A DNA stretch of 64,000 nucleotides, from assembly GCA_033807775.1 (NCBI GenBank), contig CM066312.1, positions 28,555,696 to 28,619,695 on the forward strand, written 5' to 3'. The notes under the pieces are model-generated. The model did no database searches. It was not told the DNA's origin and worked only from the letters and a program-made list of their open reading frames with translations. Position 1 is the first letter of the stretch. Each line of letters starts with the position of its first letter. Positions 55,999-64,000 of this stretch are shown here, one piece after another. A program made the translations under genes and the position numbers. This DNA is from Saussurea involucrata. Its lineage: Eukaryota; Streptophyta; Magnoliopsida; Asterales; Asteraceae.

Positions 55999-58413
55999 AT
56001 GGCCAACACAAACACACATTATATAGACAATGGTTCTCTTGCAAAACCCCCTAGATTTTCCAGAGACAACTTCAACTTGTGGAAAAATAGGATGACACTC
56101 TTCTTAGAAGGTGTAGACCCTACTATGACTTACTATCTTGAAAACGGCCCACACATCCCTGTAACAATTGATCCTTTAGTTCCAGCCACTGCAACTAGAG
56201 CTGCTATTCCAGAAAGGCTGATTCCAAAGGAAATACACATGTGGACCGATGAAGATAAGAAGAAAGTGGCTATAGATACAAAAGCCAGATCCATACTATC
56301 CATGGCCCTTCCTGACGAAGTCTACCATTCCGTCATGAACCTGAAGTCATCAAAAGCCATGTAGGACACAATATGTGTTCAGTATGAAGGAACGTCTGAA
56401 GTCCAGGACTCAAGAAAGATCAACCTGGTAAGACAATACGAAAGCTTCATTTCTGGTAAGAATGAAACTCTCTCTGAAGTTCACCAACGTTTTAATTGCT
56501 TAATTATAGATCTAAAAACTGTTGGTAAGGAATATTCTAACTTTGAAGTGCTGACAAAGTTTCTAGAATGTTTACCTGAAAGCTGGGACAATTATTCCAT
56601 GTGTCTCAAGCTGTCAAAGGATCTTAAATCAATGACCCTTTCAACCTTATATGGTACATTGCTGAATCATGAGCAATCTAGCCATCTTAAGAAGAATCTT
56701 GTAAAAGATTCCAAAAGCACTCCTGTTGCTTTAATCTCAGAAGAACCTTCTACTCAGCGACCCTCGGTCACTATCACTGAGTTAGAAAGTAACTCTGAAA
56801 GGTCATCAGACTCTGATTCTTCAGATGATGATGAATCCTTGGCTCTCCTAACTAAAAAGTTCAGGAGATTCGCCAAGAAGAAAATGTTTAGAAAGAACAA
56901 ACCTCTTTCCATAACTGACAAGCCTAAATCATCAGCTTTTGTTGATAAGGCTACTGCTACTTGTTTCAACTGCGAAAAGACAGGTCATTTCGCTAATGAG
57001 TGCAGGTCAAAGAAAGTCAAGAGACCTTCAGCTTTCTCAAAGAAAAACTTTGTTCCAAGGAATAAAGATGACAAATACTCAAAGTTGAAGGAGAAGTATG
57101 CAAAGCTGAAAAGTTTTAAGAAGAAAGGAAAAGGCCTGATGGCTGACTATGATTGGGCTGCTTCTGATGAAGAAGCATCATCATCTGACTCTGAAGATGA
57201 TGAAGCAAATCAATGTCTCATGGCCAAGATTGAAGAAGAGGAAGAAAGTTCAGACATTCCCTCCACTTCAACATCTGCCATTCAGGTATCACCTTCTTTC
57301 TTTACCAATATTGCAAATATTGATGAAGCTGATAGTCTCCGTAAGATCGATCTCTTGACTAGAAGTTTATACGAAGCCATGAACGGCAAAACTGTGGTTG
57401 AAAACCACAATCTTGATCTCGCTGAAAAGCTTAAAAACTGCCACCTTCAAATAGAAAAGCTTTCTAAAATTGAAGATGATTTTAAAGATCAAGTCTATTT
57501 AAATCAGCTAGTCAAAATCGAACGAGCAGAAGCTATCGCTGCATTAAAAGCTGAACAAGCTACTGTTGAAGGATGGTGTAATTCTTCAACAAAGATCACT
57601 GAGATAATTAAGGCTCAGATTCCTCTGAGTGATAAACGTGGTCTGGGTTATAAATATGATACTCCAAAACCAACCACTGAACGTTCAATGCTTAAATTTG
57701 GAACGTTCGTATCCTCAGTCGCTGACACTTCATCATCTCAGTGCTCCTCGTCCATTACACCAATCCCTGAGGAAACTCCTACCTCCTCAAAAGGTAAGGA
57801 GAAAATGGTTTATTCAAAACCTACCTCTGTCTCTAAAGACAAAGGTAAAGGAATTGTTATTTATCAAAATCCTCATAAGGGTACCATAGTACCAAAGCTG
57901 AATGCTTCTAAAGCCTCAGTGACCAACCCCTCTGGATCTAGAAAGCTGATCTTTGGATCTATTCAGCGATCTACTCCTAGACTCAGAGTGGATGTCCTTG
58001 GTAAGAAATCTGAAGAACTGAATGTTCGTCCCATTTCTAAAGCCAATAGCTTACTTGGTGCTGGAACTTCTAATTCGAAATTAAAAGCTCAGCATACAAG
58101 TAGTCCTAGAACTACTTTTAGTTATAGGAAATGTTATCACTGTGGACTTACCGATCATATTGCTAGTAAGTGCCCCACAACCACCAAAGCTGAAAAGATA
58201 TCTAAGGTGAAGATTGCCCCCAAGGCAAAGAAGACCAACCCCGATGCAAATCAGGTCAAGGTGACTCCTACCACTGAAGTTAAGAAATTAACCAAAGTGA
58301 AGAAAGACAAAGCTGAATCTTCAAATGCTGCGAAGACCGCTGAACCTTCTATTCCAACTAGCTCCACTGACAAACGTGTATACATGGTTAAGTCGGTACC
58401 CAAGCAAAACTAA
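55999..58413 (+). pseudogene. Gag of element B, one nonsense codon
   Basis: The frame starts at MANTNTHYIDNGS and has a TAG at 56362-56364, where a Trp is expected, then stays open to the TAA at 58411. The capsid-like UBN2/DUF4219 region covers about residues 10-240 (FSRDNFNLWKNRM, LPDEVYHSVMNL, ECLPESWDNY). Knuckle 1 is CFNCEKTGHFANEC (about residue 321). A long acidic and coiled-coil middle follows, then RGLGYKYDTP, a Lys/Ser-rich stretch and knuckle 2 CYHCGLTDHIASKC (about residue 713). The Gag of element A matches only the part after knuckle 1. The stop is followed 14 nt later by the pol frame at +1. Confidence 0.87.
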
Positions 58414-58426
58414 TCTTCCTTTGTAA

Positions 58427-61400
58427 ATGCAGGTTAAGAAGGGTATCTGGTATCTCGATAGCGGATGCTCTAGACACATGACTGGAAAGAAAAACCTGCT
58501 CGCTGAATACAAGGAAGAGAAGGGTCCCTCTGTGACTTTCGGTGGAAATGGAAAAGGACACACCCGAGGGTATGGTGTACTTTCAAATGGTACAACCTCC
58601 TTCAGAAGAGTCGCATATGTTGAAGGACTGAAGCATAATCTTCTGAGCATCAGTCAGCTTTGCGACATGGATAACAAAGTGATTTTCACTAAGGAATCCT
58701 GCTTTGTCACTGACAAAAAGGAGAAGATAGCTCTCAGCGGTTATCGTTTGGAAAATGTTTATGTAATAAACATGGACTCAACAACCACTGAGAACTCCTG
58801 TTTCTTCTCAAAGGCATCTTCTGATGTTAACTGGCTATGGCACAAGAGGCTCTCACATCTAAATTTCAAGACACTGAATACTCTTTCCTCCAAAGAGTTA
58901 GTCACTGGTCTACCTCAGCATTCATACGCCAAAGAGTCTTTATGTTCAGCGTGTGAAAAAGGAAAGCAGACCAAGGCAAGCTTCAAGTCAAAGCAAGTCT
59001 CATCAGTGTCATCTCCTCTACAACTACTCCATATGGATTTGTTTGGCCCTGTTAACAAACAATCCATCGCTGGAAAGAAATATACGCTGGTCATAGTTGA
59101 TGAATTCTCTCGTTACACATGGGTAATGTTTCTCCGTTCTAAGAGTGACACCCCTGAATAACTCATCACCTTTGTTCGGAAGATGGAAACTCTGAACAAT
59201 ATGACTGTTCGCTCAATAAGGAGTGATCATGGAACTGAATTCAAAAACAGTTCTCTTGATTCCTTCCTTGAGAGTAAGGGTATTTCTCACAACTTTTCGT
59301 CAGTGAGAACACCGCAACAAAATGGAGTCGCTGAAAGAAGAAATAGAACAATTATTGAAGCTGCACGTTCAATGTTCAACGATTCTCACCTGCCTACTCA
59401 GTTTTGGGCGGAAGCTGTCAACACTGCTTGTTTTACGCAAAACATGTCGCTGATAGTTAAAAGATTCAAAAAGACAGCCTATGAACTCTTTCATGGGAGA
59501 AAGCCTTCAATCAGCTTTCTTCACATCTTTGGATGTCAGTGTTTCATACTGAACAACAGATATGCCCTTGGAAAGTTTGATCCTAAGGCTGATGATGGAA
59601 TCTTTCTTGGATACTCCTCAGTCTCCAAAGCCTTCAGAGTCTTCAACCGTAGAAGACAAACTGTAGAAGAAACTATTCACGTCACGTTTGACGAATCCCG
59701 TTCAGCGAACTCCAAATCGTCCGCTGATACTGAAGAACTGAATCAATGGATGTTTTCTCATCTTGGTGATTCAGAAGAAATTCCCACTCCTCATGCTCAC
59801 ACCGTAGAAAATGATGGTCCTACTATCATTCCAGATATGCAGAATAGTGAAACTGAAACATCTTGGGTCTCAGCTGTGCATATAAACACTATACCTGCAG
59901 TTGATCCAAATGTCTCAGAAATTCCGTCTATTTCTCAGCAATCAGTGAATGAAGTGACAAATGCAAACATTCCTCTCTTAGCTGATAATCCAGAAGTAGC
60001 TGAAGCCTCATCTTCAGTTTCTCCAGTTCAAACTGAATCAGCGACGTATGCTCCGGCTCAGCGATGGACTGTAAATCACCCAATCGATCAAATTCTTGGT
60101 GATCCCAACGCTGGTATTCAGACTCGTAGAAGTGCAGGTAATATTTGTTTATTTGTTAACTTTATTTCTCTAACTGAACCAAAGAAAATAGATGATGCCC
60201 TCAGAGATCCAAACTGGGTCAGCGCTATGCAAGAAGAGCTGACTGAATTCGAAAGAAACAAAGTTTGGAAACTCGTTCGTAGACCAACTGACAAAACGGT
60301 GATAGGCACTAAATGGGTCTATCGAAACAAGTTGGACGAACATGGTACTGTAACTCACAACAAAGCTCGTCTTGTTGCTCAGGGATACAGACAAGAGGAA
60401 GGCATAGATTATGACGAAACTTTTGCTCCAGTAGCAAGACTCGAATCTATTCGTCTTTTCTTAGCATATGCTGTACACAAAAACTTCACTGTACATCAGA
60501 TGGATGTTAAGTCAGCGTTTCTGAATGGAAAGCTGAATGAAGAAGTGTATGTGGAACAACCTCCAGGATTCTCAGATCCTAAGCGTCCAGGTTATGTTTA
60601 TAAACTGGACAAGGCACTTTATGGCTTAAAGCAAGCTCCTCGTGCATGGTATGATACTCTCTCTACTTATCTCCATATTGAACAATTTGAGAGAGGTAAG
60701 ATTGACAAAACTCTATTTTTTAGAAAAGTGAAAGGTCATATCATTTTAGTTCAAATATATGTTGATGACATTATATTTGGTTCTACTAACCCTGAGCTTT
60801 GTACTCGTTTCGCTGATAGAATGAAAGATGAGTATAAAATGAGCATGATGGGTGAACTAACATATTTCCTTGGTCTTCAGATTAAGCAAACTGAAAAAGG
60901 AACTTTTATAAATCAGGGAAAGTATGTTAAAGATATGCTGAAGAAATTCGACTTAACTGAAAGTTCAGCTATGAAAACCCCTATGGCACCACCGCTGACA
61001 CTTGATAAGGACACAAAGGGTGTTCCTGTCAATGTCACGCTGTACCGTGGGATGATCGGCTCACTATTGTATCTTACAGCTAGCCGACCTGATATTATGT
61101 TTGCAACATGCTTGTGTGCACGATATCAAGCTGAACCTAAGATATCTCATATGAAAGCTGTAAAGCGAATCTTTCGATATCTTAAGGGTACAGCGAATCT
61201 AGGCCTTTGGTATCCCAAAGACTCAGGATTCGATCTAACCGCCTATTCAGACAGTGATTTTGCAGGCTGCAAAATGGATAGGAAAAGCACCACAGGAGGA
61301 TGTCAGCTCCTGGGTGGAAAGCTGGTAAGTTGGACAAGTAAGAAGCAAAACTCAGTGTCCACTTCCACAGCTGAAGCTGAATATGTAGCCGCTGGAAGCT

Positions 61401-61705
61401 GTTGTTCTCAGGTCTTGTGGATGAGAAATCATCTACTAGACTATGATCTTCAGCTCTCTAAAATTCCAATCTATTGCGACAGCACTAGTGCCATCGCTAT
61501 AGCAAACAATCCAGTGCTACACTCAAAGACAAAACACATAGAAATCATATATCATTTTATCAGAGATCATGTGATGAATGGTGATATAGAACTTCATTTT
61601 ATCCCAACTGATTATCAGTTAGCTGATTTATTTACCAAACCTCTTGATGAGACAAGATTCAACTTTCTCATCAGCGAGCTTGGAATGCTGAACTTTGAAG
61701 GGTAA
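58427..61705 (+). pseudogene. Pol of element B (protease, integrase, RT, RNase H), one nonsense codon
   Basis: The frame opens with ATG-CAG directly after an in-frame TAA and carries one internal TAA (59159-59161, probably from a Glu codon). Domains are protease WYLDSGCSRHMTG (58448), integrase zinc region H-x-H...C-x2-C (58840-58960), integrase core with LHMDLFGP, SDHGTEFKN and NGVAERRNRTIIEAA, and RT with the QMDVKSAFLNG segment and YVDDIIFGS catalytic motif (about 60760). RNase H has YSDSDFAGCKMDRKS, ESxx-type STAEAEYVAA and YCDSTSAI. All catalytic residues I can check are present, so the nonsense codon is the main visible defect. Confidence 0.9.
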
Positions 61706-62677
61706 AATCTTCAGCGGTTCACATTAATCAGCGATAGGATAAAATTAACTCGTATAACCTATTCAATCATCTTCTCTCTGAATAAACTTGGTTAAACTGA
61801 TATCCAGGTATGTTTTCTCTCACTGACAAACGCATGAAAATGCAAGATTTCAAAACAAATGCATCGCTGAATATCTCTTCCTTAACAGCGATATTTTGAA
61901 AGTTCTTAAAACCTTCACTGATATTTTCTATTCAGTGCTTCATGTTTTTCAAAAAAGTCCCTGAGCTTTCAAAACCTCAGAGACATCCTAAAAGAATGTG
62001 AAAGGACAGTTGTGACGTCATTGCAACGGATAACACCAGGCACGACTTCTTTCTGACATACGTTTGCACGTTTCGTTCAAACTTCCAATCAAATGCAAAC
62101 ACGTGTCCGTGTCATGATGAAAACTTTTTCCCGCTCAAGGTTTTCTCTCTCTAAAACTCCCTATATAAACAACTCTTGGTTTATATTTGTCTTTTACGCG
62201 AAAAATCTTCCTCCGCAAGAAAAGAATTACTGTTGCATTTGTGCTCTCATATCTTCAAAGAACTGTTCATCATCTTCTTCATCAAAACATCAAGGTTAAT
62301 ATGTTCTTATTTTTCAAATGCAGATAACTTGTTTCTGATCTTATCATTGTTTTAAACAAGATCAAACAAAAGAACTTAAAAATAAAATCATTTTCTTTCA
62401 TGGTTTTATGAACACAACCATTTCATGGTTGTTCTTCAAGTTTTAAATCTAAATCTTAAACTTGTTCTTCATTCGTATCCAGTTTTTTTTGAAACTGGAA
62501 TACAAGAATTTATGGGTTTTACATTTCGTTTCAAAATCATGAAAAACCCTAATCTTCATTAAGACATTTATGTCTGAATGAAATGGACAAAATTCGAACC
62601 ATCTTAATGGAAATTCTTTCCATACTAAGACAATTCTTATTTGTTAACATCTTTGGTTGAACTGATAATACAGAGAA
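61706..62677 (+). promoter_or_regulatory. Promoter and 5' UTR region of the third gene of element B
   Basis: After the pol stop there are four copies of the element word (61711, 61728, 61864, 61886). A G-box CACGTG follows at 62100-62105 and a TATA box CTATATAAAC at 62161-62170. About 125 bp of CT- and A-rich leader lead to a donor-like CAAG|GTTAAT (intron start 62295) and an acceptor AATACAG|AG (intron end 62673). This gives a 379-bp 5' UTR intron ending five bases before the ATG. It resembles a normal plant gene promoter, separate from the LTR. Confidence 0.7.
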
Positions 62678-64000
62678 ATGGCATCTTCAAAGATCAATGT
62701 TACCGCTGAGTCCATCTCCGCTGACTCTGAGGAAGTGGACATCATCAAAGCCCCTAAGGTTAAGTTCAAGCTGGATCAACTAGATTGGACTAAGGTCAAC
62801 AACCTCTCTGCGCTTCTCGAGTTTCCTCCTCGAAAGCAAGTCACACATCTGGATGATGCTGTGAATTTCCTGAAAAACTGCTGCATTTCAATAGCCCTGA
62901 CCATCACACCTCCCGCAAGTCAGCTACTACTATCCCAATTCTGGTACTCTGCCAGACACACTCAGCTACCCTCCGCCAAAGATGCATCCAAAACCATCGA
63001 TTGCATACTCAGCGATACTGAGTATGGCACAATTAAGATAACCCCCGCTATCATTCGAAAAGCCCTGAACTTTCCAAATGCTACCAAAGAAATACCGTTT
63101 GTTCCATTCCCTGACCATAAGAAGCATGCTGACAGAGAAGCAATCATTGCTTTCCTCGATGCAATGGGTTACATCTGGGAAACTGGAAGGGACAAGAAAC
63201 CCGAGAAGAAGCTGACGCTGATAAAGAAGTCCAAAATGCCTAGCGAGATGAATTTCATCTTCGCACACCTGATCAGCTGCATGACAGCGAAGACCGGCTC
63301 CTCTGATCAAGCCGCTCAACCTCAGCAGGCTATGGGATACGCACTGCTGAAAGGTCTACATATTGACTGGGCATCTATCATTTATGATGACCTAGTGCAA
63401 AGAGTAGATTCTGCTGCTGACAGACCTGCATGGGTTCCCTACCCCCGTTTCATCAGCGCCATCTTTCAATATGGCCTGAAGGACAACTATCCTCAAGAGG
63501 GTGACCTGAAACTTTCTCAGGTTGGCCCTAAGGTGCTCGATTTCAAACCTGTCGACAATGAGGTACGTCTCTCTACCCTTCTCTCTCTTCTTAACCCTAA
63601 TTCTTCGACTTCTGTGGCTCCTTCAGCGACAATACCCATCGCTGATACCCCAGCCACACAATCCTCTCCTTCTAAGAAAAGGAAACAATCTCACACCCAA
63701 CTTGATTCCAAAAGGATCAAGAAAACCAAGGAGCAACCCCAGCAATCCCATGCTGAAGACTCCTCAGCTCATTCTGCCGAGCTGAAGGAAAGTTCCGTGG
63801 TACGCTCTGCCACACCCATTCAAGCTATCCCTTCAATCCAGACTTCAGCGTCTCCAAATGCTGAGGTTAGAAACTTGGAACCTACCAAACCTCCCTCAGT
63901 CTCTCAAAAGACTGATGAAGTGATTCTCAGCGATTCCAACGTTGAACTCAGTACCCGAACCCCATTCTTATCCTTCGCTTCTCACCCCACTCACTTGGAC
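62678..64000 (+). CDS. Third ORF of element B, putative nuclear protein, open at the window edge
   Basis: The frame starts MASSKINVTAESISADSEE and is open for 441 codons to the last base. Residues about 35-270 form a globular domain with LDDAVNFLKNC, SQFWYSARHTQLPS, KITPAIIRKALNF, FIFAHLISCMTAK, YDDLVQRV and VPYPRFISAIFQYGL. This is weakly but collinearly related to ORF2 of element A. It is followed by a low-complexity Ser/Pro/Gln region containing KKRKQ and KRIKK (about residues 328-346), a bipartite nuclear-localisation-like signal. There is no signal peptide and no membrane segment, which argues against an envelope role. It carries many copies of the TCAGCGA-type word. The function is unknown. 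The end of the gene lies beyond the window. Confidence 0.8.
   Translation, partial: MASSKINVTAESISADSEEVDIIKAPKVKFKLDQLDWTKVNNLSALLEFPPRKQVTHLDDAVNFLKNCCISIALTITPPASQLLLSQFWYSARHTQLPSAKDASKTIDCILSDTEYGTIKITPAIIRKALNFPNATKEIPFVPFPDHKKHADREAIIAFLDAMGYIWETGRDKKPEKKLTLIKKSKMPSEMNFIFAHLISCMTAKTGSSDQAAQPQQAMGYALLKGLHIDWASIIYDDLVQRVDSAADRPAWVPYPRFISAIFQYGLKDNYPQEGDLKLSQVGPKVLDFKPVDNEVRLSTLLSLLNPNSSTSVAPSATIPIADTPATQSSPSKKRKQSHTQLDSKRIKKTKEQPQQSHAEDSSAHSAELKESSVVRSATPIQAIPSIQTSASPNAEVRNLEPTKPPSVSQKTDEVILSDSNVELSTRTPFLSFASHPTHLD

Larger units (their letters stand above)
54946..64000 (+). mobile_element. Element B: SIRE-like Copia retrotransposon (gag, pol and third ORF), right end outside the window
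   Basis: Order is 5' LTR (54946-55918), PBS, gag (55999-58413), pol (58427-61705), a non-coding spacer with a TATA promoter, and a third ORF starting at 62678 and open to the window edge. At least 9.05 kb is present. Gag and pol each have one nonsense codon, so this copy is probably defective. The large size, a gag/pol stop boundary and an extra 3' ORF place it in the SIRE/Maximus lineage. A short CpG-containing word, TCAGCGA/TCGCTGA, recurs over the whole element. Confidence 0.9.

Noticed and set aside
62678..64000. Third ORF of element B as a viral envelope gene
   Set aside because: No signal peptide, transmembrane segment or glycoprotein-like cysteine pattern is visible; a basic nuclear-type signal is.

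Overview
The window is nuclear DNA of a flowering plant, and almost all of it is nested retrotransposons. Plant markers are plant Copia and chromovirus polyproteins, tRNA-Met-type primer sites, a CACTA element, plant MITEs and a spliced host gene with introns of up to about 10 kb. The gag families look most like those common in Asteraceae, but that is an inference from recognition, not a search.

Layout. 1-5831: the 5' part of a minus-strand LTR element (C) with a 2.4-kb LTR. It lies inside the second ORF of a minus-strand SIRE-like Copia derivative (A, 5832-10699). A in turn lies inside the gag gene of a plus-strand gag-only Copia element (D, 10700-about 12593). 15055-30825: the last seven coding exons of a host gene for a 3-hydroxyisobutyryl-CoA hydrolase-like enzyme (plus strand, ending in a peroxisomal AKL signal). 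Its introns hold a CACTA MITE, a Tourist-like MITE, an RTE-type LINE split by a complete CRM-like gypsy element (18412-23766), a solo chromovirus LTR (26832-28459) and a 1.17-kb foldback MITE. 31297-53710: an L1-type LINE (minus) split by a Tekay-like chromovirus (32727-52548). That chromovirus is itself split by a tandem array of a related gag-only element: four LTRs and three gag units, 36964-48826, with one 5-bp target duplication around the whole array. 54422-54841: a C2H2 zinc-finger gene fragment. 54946-64000: a SIRE-like Copia element (B) with gag, pol and the start of a separate third gene.

Most unusual signals. (1) Copia relatives A and B each carry their own short word scattered over the element. 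In A it is GCAGTANTAAC (24 copies upstream of ORF2, 21 in the LTR, a degenerate run inside gag). In B it is TCAGCGA/TCGCTGA, in LTR, coding and spacer DNA, on both strands and in several codon frames. Both carry an extra gene with its own TATA promoter, and B's protein has a nuclear-localisation-like basic cluster and no membrane features. This resembles the logic of the Arabidopsis VANDAL/VANC anti-silencing system (TE-encoded protein plus TE-specific repeated word), and I propose it as a testable hypothesis. (2) Three related chromovirus LTR families conserve two candidate introns inside the LTR. Intron 1 holds an iterated CCGG-containing word that differs by family but sits at the same place. 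Intron 2 holds a conserved hairpin. (3) The 4-LTR/3-gag array sits inside an element of its own broader family.

Most TE genes here are damaged by stops, frameshifts, deletions or insertions. The three array gag ORFs, the CRM-like polyprotein ORF (apart from an early stop and an altered RT catalytic motif) and the third ORF of B are open.
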